Shown: one piece after another, positions 52,656 to 60,903 of the stretch
Numbering within the stretch: position 1 is the first letter of the stretch
How the letters are laid out: every line of letters starts with the position of its first letter
From: G963667425 sp963667425 [NCBI: bacterium]
GTDB taxonomy: Bacteria; UBP6; UBA1177
NCBI GenBank assembly: GCA_963667425.1
Contig: OY763407.1
Location: forward strand, 186,001-250,000
Direction: 5' to 3'
Length of the DNA stretch: 64,000 bases
Notes under the pieces: generated by a model
Told to the model about the DNA's origin: nothing
What the model saw: the letters and a program-made list of their open reading frames with translations, nothing else
The model's database searches: none
Program-made: the position numbers and the translations under genes

Positions 52656-52720
52656 CACTCCGGGGAAAGCCGTGAAATAAAAATAAAAGCCATATTATTA
52701 ACCGAAAAAGAGGTAAACCG

Positions 52721-53413
52721 ATGACAACAGAAGAATTAAAACAGGAAACAGAAGCAAAAACCATCCAGAATTCAACAAACTACAAATCAATCAAAGAAAA
52801 GCTGGTAAGCTGGAAACTTATGCTGGACAATGCAGTAAGTGACAACACAATCCTGCAGGCATTAACTAAAAGAAACCTTACAAAAGAAAAGCTGGAAGAA
52901 AAAAGAGAATACTGTCAGAAAGTGATAAACCTGAACCTTAAACAGGAAACGGAATACGGTGAAAAATTAAGTGCATACGATGATTATCAGAAACTCAGAG
53001 AAAAACTCAGAGAGGATTTTTACGAATATAAAACACTGGGCAAAATAGTATTTGAAGAAGATGAAACAAGAAAAGCATCACTCGGCATAACGAAATCCAT
53101 CAAGAACTCATTTGAATCATTCATAGATCAGGTAGCACAATTTGCAGACAACACATTGAAAGATCAGACAGCAATTACAAAATTTGAAGAAGTGGGCATC
53201 ACAAAAGCAAATATTGAATCATTAAAGAGCGATGCCGAAATGGTAATGCAGGCAAAAACTGTTGCAGAAAATGAAGCATCCGAATCAACAATGGCAACAA
53301 AAGAGCGTAATGATGAATTTGAAAAACTCGAAAAAGAGATGCGTATTTTTACCACTATTGCAAAATTTGCCCTTAAGGATGAGCCGCTGATGAGTAGGAA
53401 GCTTGGGTTGTAG
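52721..53413 (+). CDS. Coiled-coil protein, function unknown
   Basis: 230 residues, almost entirely helical and charged, without a signal peptide or membrane segment. GAGGT lies 9 bases before the ATG. Heptad-like stretches occur at ~75-115 (EYGEKLSAYDDYQKLREKLREDF) and ~175-205. The central part (SLGITKSIKNSFESFIDQVAQF) is less charged. I recognise no family. Codon use is A-rich, as in the remnants upstream, which look like decayed relatives or a decayed 5' partner. Confidence 0.65.
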   Translation: MTTEELKQETEAKTIQNSTNYKSIKEKLVSWKLMLDNAVSDNTILQALTKRNLTKEKLEEKREYCQKVINLNLKQETEYGEKLSAYDDYQKLREKLREDFYEYKTLGKIVFEEDETRKASLGITKSIKNSFESFIDQVAQFADNTLKDQTAITKFEEVGITKANIESLKSDAEMVMQAKTVAENEASESTMATKERNDEFEKLEKEMRIFTTIAKFALKDEPLMSRKLGL

Positions 53414-53512
53414 GGAGAGTATTGTACTTGTCCTGATTTTTGATTCTTTATTAATTGACAAATAATTGTTTTAATTTAAAGTCCAGAAGAATCATAGATA
53501 TGGAGTTTTGTA

Positions 53513-54475
53513 ATGAGATTTTTCTGGATTTTTATTTTTGTAATTATTTTTTATTCCTGTTCAAATAATAATATGGTTACTGCACCAGAAAAATATAGTG
53601 AAAAAGTTCAGGTTAATAAAGCGGCCGTTTATTTTAAGAATAAAGATTACCTAAATGCTTTAAAAGCAAGTACAAAGCTTAACTCTCTTGAAGGAAGAGC
53701 AATATACGAATATTCAACTATGGCTCTGAATTCACAAAATTTCGTAAGATGGTTCTTTAAATTGAATGATAATCTTAAAATTCCTTATCCTGAAACGATG
53801 ATGAGTGAAGGAAAAGAAGGAATAATAAAAATTTCTCTTGATGTTAAACAAGATGGAACGGTTGAAGTGACTCATTTAGATCTGAATCATGAAAATTCAG
53901 CTGATTTTCTCAATAAAAATGACTTTTTTATTTCAGCTAAAAAATATCTGGAAACTCAGAAATTTATACCGGCTTACGATTTAATAGATGACCAGTATAT
54001 TGATTTTCATAAAACATATAAGATTAATTATAAATTACCTAATTCTGTTTCTATAGAAGATGATAGTGCTTATTCTGATTCCGATACAGAATTATTTGAT
54101 AAGGTATTGTTCAGTTCTTTACCGGATATTCTCAAATGTGGTGAAAAATCAGCCGTAAAAGGGGTTATAAGTTTATGGTTTCACGAAGATAAGGCTGAAG
54201 TGCAAACTAAGAAGATGTGTGACAAAATTCTTTTAAACAGGCAAAACGCAATTAGTGAACTAGATAAGAAAAATGATTCTAAAACAGTAGTTTTTTCTTC
54301 GGTTTGTTATCCTTCCACTATAACAGATGAATCTGTTCTATCGTGTGTGGAGACTGTTTTTAAAGAAAAGGTTTATTCACACATGAAGAAAAATTCAGAA
54401 TTCATTAGATGTTTTATTGTTTCTCCTGAACTTAAGTCAGAATTGTTTTCTGATGAGTCAAAGGATACTTTTTAG
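53513..54475 (+). CDS. Lipoprotein with a TonB-C/AgmX-like segment
   Basis: 320 residues. MRFFWIFIFVIIFYSC is a lipoprotein signal (lipobox FYSC). Residues ~25-75 look like a short TPR-type helical pair (AAVYFKNKDYLNALKASTKL). Residues ~97-150 read GIIKISLDVKQDGTVEVTHLDL...AKKYLETQKFIPAYD, the 'G.v.v.f.I..dG.v.......s...al...v...l....F.p' pattern of AgmX/TonB C-terminal domains. A second similar segment occurs at ~200-250 (KGVISLWFHEDKAEV). The function is unknown. Confidence 0.62.
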   Translation: MRFFWIFIFVIIFYSCSNNNMVTAPEKYSEKVQVNKAAVYFKNKDYLNALKASTKLNSLEGRAIYEYSTMALNSQNFVRWFFKLNDNLKIPYPETMMSEGKEGIIKISLDVKQDGTVEVTHLDLNHENSADFLNKNDFFISAKKYLETQKFIPAYDLIDDQYIDFHKTYKINYKLPNSVSIEDDSAYSDSDTELFDKVLFSSLPDILKCGEKSAVKGVISLWFHEDKAEVQTKKMCDKILLNRQNAISELDKKNDSKTVVFSSVCYPSTITDESVLSCVETVFKEKVYSHMKKNSEFIRCFIVSPELKSELFSDESKDTF

Positions 54476-54497
54476 ATATTAAACGGAATAAAACTGT

Positions 54498-54722
54498 CTA
54501 ACCTTCCTTTCTCATATCCCTTAAATATAACTCTTCAACTTTGTTTCTTGCCCATGGTGTCTGCCGTAGAAATTTAAGGGTCGATTTCATGCTGGGGTTG
54601 TTGTTGAAGCAGTTTATTCTGATTTTTGATGAGAGTCCTTCCCATCCATATTTTTCGATAAGATATTTCAGTATCATTTCAAGTGTCTTTCCGTGAAGCG
54701 GATTGTTTGGCTGTTCGGTCAT
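54498..54722 (-). CDS. VF530 (DUF2132) family DNA-binding-fold protein
   Basis: 74 residues from the ATG at 54722 (AGGGATGA upstream); a start at 54749 would add nine residues. [55 protein letters not shown] is almost the whole family consensus (given here in two parts). The fold resembles small DNA-binding proteins, but no function is known. Confidence 0.9.
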   Translation of the reverse strand: MTEQPNNPLHGKTLEMILKYLIEKYGWEGLSSKIRINCFNNNPSMKSTLKFLRQTPWARNKVEELYLRDMRKEG

Positions 54723-54829
54723 TTCATCCCTTTTATAAAAATTAAGCATTTTCAGGTTAATATCTTTTTCTCTTTTTGCAAGAAGAGTTTGGCATCTTTT
54801 TTTGACTTATCTGAATTTAAAGTATTAAT

Positions 54830-55333
54830 ATGGCTGTAATGTTTATGTTTACTGGGGTTTTCATGTTCGAGCTGCTTTTTCTTTTTGGTCTCACTCTGCA
54901 TAATATCGAGGAGGCTTTATGGCTTCCCAGATGGTCAAAATATGCCGGCAGATATCATAAGGAGGTAACGTTTAACGAGTTTGTCTTTGCTGTTATTATG
55001 GTGACGGCTGTCGGTTATCTGCTTACTTTTCAGTATTTTATATTTGGCGGTTCCTCTCTTGTTTCCAAATATCTTTATCTTGGGTTTGTGGCTATGATGG
55101 TTTTAAATGCTTTTATGCCTCATCTTGCTGCAACGATTGCTTTAAGGCGGTATGCACCGGGAACTTTGACGGCTCTTTTGCTTAATCTTCCTTTTGGTCT
55201 CTATCTTCTCTGTAATAATCTTGTTAAGGGTGAGCTTTTCTATTTCTTTATTGCTTTTGCTGTTGTTGTCGTGTTTACTCTTTTCATGATAAAGATTTGT
55301 TTCAGGGCTGGAAAAAAGCTTTTAGATTTATGA
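54830..55333 (+). CDS. HXXEE-domain integral membrane protein
   Basis: 167 residues with four or five membrane segments. LTLHNIEEALWLPRW carries the HxxEE motif, and NAFMPHLAATIALRRYAPGTLTALLLNLP the conserved second half, including another His. The family's function is unknown. A start at 54863 (MFELLFLFGLTLHN) has a better ribosome-binding site (GGGGTT) and would suit a TTGACT...TAATAT promoter overlapping the first ATG; the earlier ATG at 54830 has none. Confidence 0.82.
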   Translation: MAVMFMFTGVFMFELLFLFGLTLHNIEEALWLPRWSKYAGRYHKEVTFNEFVFAVIMVTAVGYLLTFQYFIFGGSSLVSKYLYLGFVAMMVLNAFMPHLAATIALRRYAPGTLTALLLNLPFGLYLLCNNLVKGELFYFFIAFAVVVVFTLFMIKICFRAGKKLLDL

Positions 55334-55406
55334 TTAAATTTGAAATTTTTCCTTAAAAAGATTATTAATTTACAATACTTCTTTATTCTGTTTGTAGGGA
55401 GGTTTT

Positions 55407-55865
55407 ATGTCTGATAGAGAAAAGAAGCTTAAAAGATACGATAGAATTTATGAGCAGCTGAAGGAGCTTTTTGTTAAAAGTGACAACATAAACGGTCGTA
55501 TGGCAACTATGGCTGCGCTTCTTCACCATAAGATGAACTTTTTCTGGACTGGTTTTTATTTTAATATTAACGGTCGTTTGATTGTTCAGACTTATCAGGG
55601 TCCACTTGCATGTATGGTTCTTAAGGATGGCACTGGCGTCTGTCATGAAGCTTTTGTGCAGGGAAAAACAATCGTTGTCCCTGATGTTGATAAGTTCCCT
55701 GGGCATATTGCATGTGATTCGAGATCAAAATCTGAGATTGTTGTTCCTGTCCGCTATAATGGTAAAATGATTGCTGTTCTGGATGTCGATAGTGATGAGC
55801 CTCACTTTTTTGACGATGCTGATAAAGAAGGGCTTGAGAAGATTGTAACTTTAATTTGCGAGTGA
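55407..55865 (+). CDS. msrC: Free methionine-(R)-sulfoxide reductase (GAF domain)
   Basis: 152 residues, a single GAF domain. NFFWTGFYFNINGRLIV, YQGPLACMVLKDGTGVCHEAF and HIACDSRSKSEIVVPV contain the three conserved Cys of the fRMsr family, and DVDSDEPHFFDDADKEGLEKI closes the fold. It repairs free oxidised Met. GGGAGG precedes the ATG. It is 4 bases from the next gene. Confidence 0.92.
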   Translation: MSDREKKLKRYDRIYEQLKELFVKSDNINGRMATMAALLHHKMNFFWTGFYFNINGRLIVQTYQGPLACMVLKDGTGVCHEAFVQGKTIVVPDVDKFPGHIACDSRSKSEIVVPVRYNGKMIAVLDVDSDEPHFFDDADKEGLEKIVTLICE

Positions 55866-55869
55866 TGTT

Positions 55870-56481
55870 ATGACTATTTTTTGTCTTGGTTCAAATTATG
55901 GCAGGCATATGGCGGAGATGAACTCTAAGAAGTCAACTTATCCTGTTTTTTTTATAAAGCCTGATACTGCGCTTGCTTTTAATGGCGAGAATGTGGTTTT
56001 TCCTTCTTGTTCAAATGAACTTAGTCATGAGGTTGAGCTTGTTGCTATTGTTGGGAAAACTTGCAGAGATGTTTCTGCTCATGATGCTTTAGATTTTATA
56101 AAGGGCTACCGCCTTGGGCTTGATCTTACTTTGCGTGATATTCAGCGGGTTGCCAAGGCTGAGGGTAAACCGTGGCTTACGGCTAAGGGGTTTGATGGTT
56201 CTGCCCCTGTTTCCAATTTTATTCCAAAAGATGTAGTTAAAAATCCAATGAATCTGATGCTTACTCTTTCTGTTAATGGCAATCTTCGTCAAAAAGGTTC
56301 AACTTCTGAGATGATTATCCCTTTAAATGAGATTGTTGCTTCTCTCTCTTCTTTTTTTACTTTACAGGAAGATGATATGATTTTTACCGGCACTCCTGAT
56401 GGTGTCGGGCTTCTTGAAAGGGGTGATGTGGTGACTGCTTCTATTGAAAATGTTACTACTCTGGAGGTAAAGATTGTTTGA
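55870..56481 (+). CDS. Fumarylacetoacetate hydrolase family protein
   Basis: 203 residues, the short FAH form (acylpyruvate hydrolase/oxaloacetate decarboxylase-type). [14 protein letters not shown] at the start, [22 protein letters not shown] with the metal-binding Glu pair, [14 protein letters not shown] with the metal-binding Asp, [16 protein letters not shown], and [17 protein letters not shown]. The substrate cannot be told from the sequence. Confidence 0.9.
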   Translation: MTIFCLGSNYGRHMAEMNSKKSTYPVFFIKPDTALAFNGENVVFPSCSNELSHEVELVAIVGKTCRDVSAHDALDFIKGYRLGLDLTLRDIQRVAKAEGKPWLTAKGFDGSAPVSNFIPKDVVKNPMNLMLTLSVNGNLRQKGSTSEMIIPLNEIVASLSSFFTLQEDDMIFTGTPDGVGLLERGDVVTASIENVTTLEVKIV

Positions 56482-56950
56482 TAGGGTTTTGTTTGATAAG
56501 GCTGAAAACATAACTAAAAAGCTTATTGCCGGAAAAAAGACGATTTCTTTTGTGGAATCGTGTACTGGTGGTCTGATTTCTGCTCTTTTTACTTCAGTTT
56601 CCGGTGTTTCAGAATGTTTTACTGAGGGTTTTGTAACATATTCTAATGAGTCCAAAGAGAGACTTGTCGGAGTCAGACATGAAACGCTTGAAATGTTTGG
56701 TGCTGTGAGTAGTGAGACGGTGCATGAGATGCTTGATGGTACTTCAACTGATGTTGCGGCTGCGGTTTCAGGTGTTGCTGGTCCTTTGGGTGGAACGGTG
56801 GAAAAACCTGTCGGAACTGTTTTTACAGGTGTGCGGATTGGTGATAAGTTTTTTGTTCAGAGAAATTTTTTTGAAGGTGACAGGGAAAGTATAAGATTTC
56901 AGTCTGTTGATATGGTTTTAGATATGCTGAATAAATATTTAACTGTTTAG
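56474..56950 (+). CDS. pncC: Nicotinamide-nucleotide amidohydrolase (CinA C-terminal/PncC)
   Basis: 158 residues with a TTG start, GGAGG 6 bases upstream, overlapping the previous stop by 8 bases. It hydrolyses NMN to NaMN and ammonia. [20 protein letters not shown] holds the catalytic Ser, followed by [41 protein letters not shown] and [10 protein letters not shown]. The CinA N-terminal (COG1058) domain is absent, as in stand-alone PncC. Confidence 0.93.
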   Translation: MFDRVLFDKAENITKKLIAGKKTISFVESCTGGLISALFTSVSGVSECFTEGFVTYSNESKERLVGVRHETLEMFGAVSSETVHEMLDGTSTDVAAAVSGVAGPLGGTVEKPVGTVFTGVRIGDKFFVQRNFFEGDRESIRFQSVDMVLDMLNKYLTV

Positions 56951-57044
56951 CGGCTTTTTTTAAATTTATAAAACGGTCTGATTTGTTGCTTTTTTGAATT
57001 TCTATTTGTATTATAATTGAACAAATTTTATTGAGGTGTATCTC

Positions 57045-58820
57045 GTGGGTCTCGGAGTTCCAAAACATCTTAGGAAAATAGGCAAATATGATTTAAAGGA
57101 ATTGCTTCATGATGGTTCTGTTTATTCTGTCTACCGTGTTGTTGAGCGTTCTACTAAAAAGACATGGACAATGAAACTTGTTGCTGAAGATGTCGCAGAG
57201 AGGGATGATATTCAGAAAATTCACAGAGAGCTTACCCCTTTCTGTTCAAAGGAACCAAAGCATCCGAATATCAGACATATTTATGATGTTGATAAATTTA
57301 ACGGTCGCTATTATGCGGTTTATGAATATCTTGCAGGTGTTTCTCTTGATGCTCTTATTGATACGAACAAGGGGCCTATGGCACAGCCTGTCGCTTTACA
57401 GATTTTAAAAGAGGGCATTGATGCTGTTGCTGCTGCTCATGAAAATGGCGTTATTCATGGTGATATCAGAAGCGGTAATATTTTCATGGATACCGGTAAT
57501 AAGAAGGCTACCGTTAAACTCATGAATTTTAAGAGGTTTTATAATAAAACTCATTTCGAAATAGGGCATCTTTCTAAAGAGATGGTGAGAAGTTTTGCTC
57601 CTGAGATTCTTGTTGGAAAAAATTTCTCTACAAGAAGTGATATTTATTCTCTTGGTGTGGTTTTTTATACACTTGTGACAGGTCATGATCCTAAGTTTGA
57701 TAAAAACGGCAAAGTTCCACCTCCTTCCTCGTTTAACTCGACTCTTTCCGAAAGTATTGAAGATATGATTCTTAAGATGATATCTGTTAAGCCTGAAGAT
57801 AGATTTACTGATGGGGCAGAGCTGAAGAAATTTTTCGAATCAATTGGTCTTACTATAAAAAATAGTAACAATCTTTATGAAGGGATAAAGATTATTGAAG
57901 AGAAAAAATATCTGACAAAGCAGAGCAGGATAAAAAGAATGCTCAAACAGAAGGAGAAAAAAAACAGGAAGCTGATGATATTTTTTGCTTTTCTGCTTTT
58001 TATAGCAGTTATTTCTCCCGCTTTCATAATAAAGGGGATTAAGAAATTTATGGTCTGGAATACCGGCATGACAATTGTTTTTGAAGGCAATTATGCTATG
58101 GGGTGTTCTCCAGGTATGGAAAAAGAATGTTTGAAGGATGAAGCATTACTTCACAATGTTTCTTTGAGCGAATATAAAATAGATGAAAGAGAAGTGACGG
58201 TAAAAGATTTCAAAGATTGTGTAGAAACTTGTAAATGTAAAAAACCTTCTGCTGAATGGGATAGGAATAATGAGCTTTTCAGACTTTGTAATTATGGTGA
58301 TCCTTTAAAGGAGGCTCATCCAATGAACTGTATTACCTGGCAGGAAGCAAGTGATTATTGTGTCGCTATAGGAAAAAGGCTTCCAACTGAGGCTGAATGG
58401 GAAGTGGCTGCAAGGTCAGGGAATATTTTCAGAGCTTATTTAAATTCCGGTAAAGATCTTTCTTTATGTGATTATGGTAATATTTCTGATAAAGCGCTGG
58501 CTTCCGAGGTTAATGGTGTCAGGTCTGCCGATTGTGATGACAATTTTGCCTATACTTCACCTGTAAAGATGTATAAACCTAACGATTATGGACTTTATGA
58601 TGTTACCGGTAATGTCAAGGAATGGGTTCATGACTGGTATGCTTCAAATTATTATTACAGAGGAATAGAAAAAAATCCTCAGGGACCGGAAGTTGGTGAG
58701 GCCAGAGTTGTCAGAGGCGGCGGCTGGAGAAGTGTAAAAAAATATTTGAGGCTTTCTTACAGAGAATACTACAAACCTGATGAGATTTTACCTGATATCG
58801 GTTTCAGGTGTGCAAAATAA
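57045..58820 (+). CDS. Degenerate Ser/Thr kinase - TM - SUMF1-domain protein
   Basis: 591 residues from the GTG at 57045 (GAGGTG at 57033-57038). Residues ~10-265 are a protein-kinase fold: Lys44 (WTMKLV), the catalytic-loop HGDIRSGN at 138-145 in place of HRDLKPxN, and KLMNFKRF at 158-165 in place of the DFG region, so the metal-binding Asp is Asn161. The Gly-rich loop is weak (LLHDGSVYSVYR), and SDIYSLGVVFYTLVTG follows. A basic helix and one membrane segment lie at ~305-328 (LMIFFAFLLFIAVISPAFII). Residues ~345-591 are an FGE-sulfatase/SUMF1 domain (NCITWQEASDYCVAIGKRLPTEAEWE, YDVTGNVKEWVHDWY, RVVRGGGWR) without the Cys pair of true formylglycine oxidases. It is probably a pseudokinase receptor. 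Confidence 0.88.
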   Translation: MGLGVPKHLRKIGKYDLKELLHDGSVYSVYRVVERSTKKTWTMKLVAEDVAERDDIQKIHRELTPFCSKEPKHPNIRHIYDVDKFNGRYYAVYEYLAGVSLDALIDTNKGPMAQPVALQILKEGIDAVAAAHENGVIHGDIRSGNIFMDTGNKKATVKLMNFKRFYNKTHFEIGHLSKEMVRSFAPEILVGKNFSTRSDIYSLGVVFYTLVTGHDPKFDKNGKVPPPSSFNSTLSESIEDMILKMISVKPEDRFTDGAELKKFFESIGLTIKNSNNLYEGIKIIEEKKYLTKQSRIKRMLKQKEKKNRKLMIFFAFLLFIAVISPAFIIKGIKKFMVWNTGMTIVFEGNYAMGCSPGMEKECLKDEALLHNVSLSEYKIDEREVTVKDFKDCVETCKCKKPSAEWDRNNELFRLCNYGDPLKEAHPMNCITWQEASDYCVAIGKRLPTEAEWEVAARSGNIFRAYLNSGKDLSLCDYGNISDKALASEVNGVRSADCDDNFAYTSPVKMYKPNDYGLYDVTGNVKEWVHDWYASNYYYRGIEKNPQGPEVGEARVVRGGGWRSVKKYLRLSYREYYKPDEILPDIGFRCAK

Positions 58821-58975
58821 TTTTTTTGTTTAAATAAAAAAGTTTTTTATAAAAAATAAAAATTCAGTGATTTAATATGTTGAAAAAAAAGCTATTCACT
58901 GTTAAAATCCACGATGTAATTGATTTTTTACTTTTTTGAGCCAATTTATGATATTTGGCCGATCCGGGGGGATGT

Positions 58976-59797
58976 ATGTCTCTTAAGCTCATTATTGAAA
59001 ACGATCTTGGAGAACTTGCTGTCTTTCCCTGTCCAATAGGTATTACAACTGTAGGAAGGGCAAATGACAACGATGTTATTGTTACGGACAGAAATATATC
59101 GAGGCATCACTTTACAATAAGGTTTGTTGATAACAGAATAGTTCTCAGCGATCTTGGCAGTTATAATGGAACATATGTTAATGATACTGAACTTAGCGAG
59201 CCGGTTGAAATTTTTGTAGGCGATGTCATTATTGCCGGAGATAATAATATTTTTCTTGAGAATGATGACTCTATTCAACAGGGAACTTCTGCTGTAAGAA
59301 AATCTATCGAGCCGGAGTATCCATATCTTTTTGTTAAAGGTGGAAACCTTTCCGGCAAGGCTTTTAAAGTTGATAAAGATGGAGTTACGATAGGTTCTCA
59401 TCCTTCTTCGGATATCTATCTTTATAATATGGCTGTTCCTGAATTTCATTCTGAAATTATCTACGATGGCAGAATGTTTTTTATATGCAGTATGGCAAAC
59501 GATAAAAAGGAATTTCTTGATCTTAACGGAATGAATGTTGAATCTGTCAATCTTGTTAATGGTGATATTCTTAAAATTGGAAATATAGAGATACTTTTTA
59601 TAGCCGCTTCTTCAGATTTTGATTTTAAATTCAATGTTGTTTATGCCATTGATGGTGAAATTGAAAAATTGCGCAAGGAGTTAAAAGCTCAGAAAATAAA
59701 ATCTATACGAGAAGAAGATGGTTTTGAAATTACAGATGTTACAAAGAAAACCAGTGAAGGTTTTTTCAGTAAAATTAAAGGGAGTTTTTCCAAATGA
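58976..59797 (+). CDS. Protein with two FHA domains
   Basis: 273 residues from the ATG at 58976, with GGGGGGA just upstream; an earlier in-frame start (58955) would overlap that site. FHA 1 (~residues 3-95) is well conserved: TTVGRANDNDVIVTDRNISRHH and LGSYNGTYVN, with the Arg, Ser and Asn that bind phosphothreonine. FHA 2 (~115-212) is degenerate (VTIGSHPSSDIYLYNMAVPEFHSEI), lacking GR and SRxH. A short coiled coil (EIEKLRKELKAQKIK) and a basic tail follow. It lies 155 bases after the pseudokinase and overlaps mtnA by 4 bases. Confidence 0.88.
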   Translation: MSLKLIIENDLGELAVFPCPIGITTVGRANDNDVIVTDRNISRHHFTIRFVDNRIVLSDLGSYNGTYVNDTELSEPVEIFVGDVIIAGDNNIFLENDDSIQQGTSAVRKSIEPEYPYLFVKGGNLSGKAFKVDKDGVTIGSHPSSDIYLYNMAVPEFHSEIIYDGRMFFICSMANDKKEFLDLNGMNVESVNLVNGDILKIGNIEILFIAASSDFDFKFNVVYAIDGEIEKLRKELKAQKIKSIREEDGFEITDVTKKTSEGFFSKIKGSFSK

Positions 59798-60903
59798 TAC
59801 GAGATACTTTTCCGGGAGAATTTATTCCGGCATATTGGGATGATAATGGTTACTGGATTCTGGATCAGCTTCTGCTTCCCGGGGAAACCAGATTTTTTCT
59901 TGCAGAATCATATAAGGATGTTGAAGATTCGATTTCAAATATGGTTCTTCGTGGCGCACCTTTAATAGGTGCCGCTGCTTCTGCCGGCATGGCTCTTTCT
60001 GTTAAAGAATGGAAATCAGTTTCTAAAGATGAGTTTGATAAATATTACAATGTTTTTATGGCAACACGCCCGACAGCTGTAAATTTAAGAAATGTTCTTG
60101 ATGAGATAAGAAGTTTTTTTAATTTTTCCTGTCTTGGTGATGATTCGGCAACTGTTTATGAAAAATTCAGAAATCTCTCGGTTGATTTTCACAAAAGAGA
60201 TATTGAACGTAATATTTCAATGGGCGAGTATGGTGCGGATTATATAGAAAAACTTTTTGGTGGAAAAAAACTTAATATTCTTACACACTGTAACGCCGGA
60301 GCACTTGCTACAGCCGGTTATGGAACGGCTCTTGGTGTAATTCGTTCTCTTAATAAAAGAGGGCTTGTGGATCATGTCTGGGTTGATGAAACAAGACCAT
60401 ATCTTCAGGGTTCCAGGCTTACTGCTTATGAAATGGTCGAAGAGAAAATTCCTCATACGCTTATTACTGATAACACAGCCGCTTTTCTTATGCAGAAAGG
60501 TTTTATAGATATGGCTGTCGTAGGAGCTGACAGAATGGCTTTAAATGGCGATTTTGCAAATAAAATAGGTACTTATTCAATTGCAGTAAATAGTGCAAGA
60601 CACAATATTCCTTTTTTTACGGCTCTTCCATTTGAAACTTTTGATACGAACATTAAAACCGGTGCTGAAATTACAATTGAAGAGCGTAATGGCGGAGAAG
60701 TTACTATGATAAATGGTAAAATGATAGCTCCGTCAGATACTCCGGTTTTGCATCTTGGTTTTGATGTTACACCTGCCGAGCTTCTTGCCGGCGTTATTAC
60801 AGAGTATGGAGTTATAGATGCTGAAATATCTGAAGCTAAGATTTCCACTTTTATTGATAATATTTCTGGCGGTAACGTTTCTGTTAGAAAGTTGCATTTC
60901 TGA
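59794..60903 (+). CDS. mtnA: S-methyl-5-thioribose-1-phosphate isomerase
   Basis: 369 residues. It isomerises the aldose to methylthioribulose-1-phosphate in methionine salvage (or deoxyribose/ribose-1-P analogues). MVLRGAPLIGAAASAGMAL, ILTHCNAGALATAGYGTALGV with the catalytic Cys, VDETRPYLQGSRLTAYEM, TLITDNTAA and VVGADRMALNGDFANKIGTYS with the catalytic Asp are all present. The last 86 bases also encode the signal peptide of the next gene in another frame. Confidence 0.94.
   Translation: MIRDTFPGEFIPAYWDDNGYWILDQLLLPGETRFFLAESYKDVEDSISNMVLRGAPLIGAAASAGMALSVKEWKSVSKDEFDKYYNVFMATRPTAVNLRNVLDEIRSFFNFSCLGDDSATVYEKFRNLSVDFHKRDIERNISMGEYGADYIEKLFGGKKLNILTHCNAGALATAGYGTALGVIRSLNKRGLVDHVWVDETRPYLQGSRLTAYEMVEEKIPHTLITDNTAAFLMQKGFIDMAVVGADRMALNGDFANKIGTYSIAVNSARHNIPFFTALPFETFDTNIKTGAEITIEERNGGEVTMINGKMIAPSDTPVLHLGFDVTPAELLAGVITEYGVIDAEISEAKISTFIDNISGGNVSVRKLHF

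Larger units (their letters stand above)
52021..52720 (+). other. A-rich gene-poor stretch with repeat-gene remnants
   Basis: About 700 bases between the exchanger and the coiled-coil gene hold no intact gene I can support. The plus strand is extremely A-rich. It contains heptad-like coding remnants broken by stops, a diverged duplication (52261-52340 versus 52472-52555) and a short tandem repeat; these are listed separately. Confidence 0.7.
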
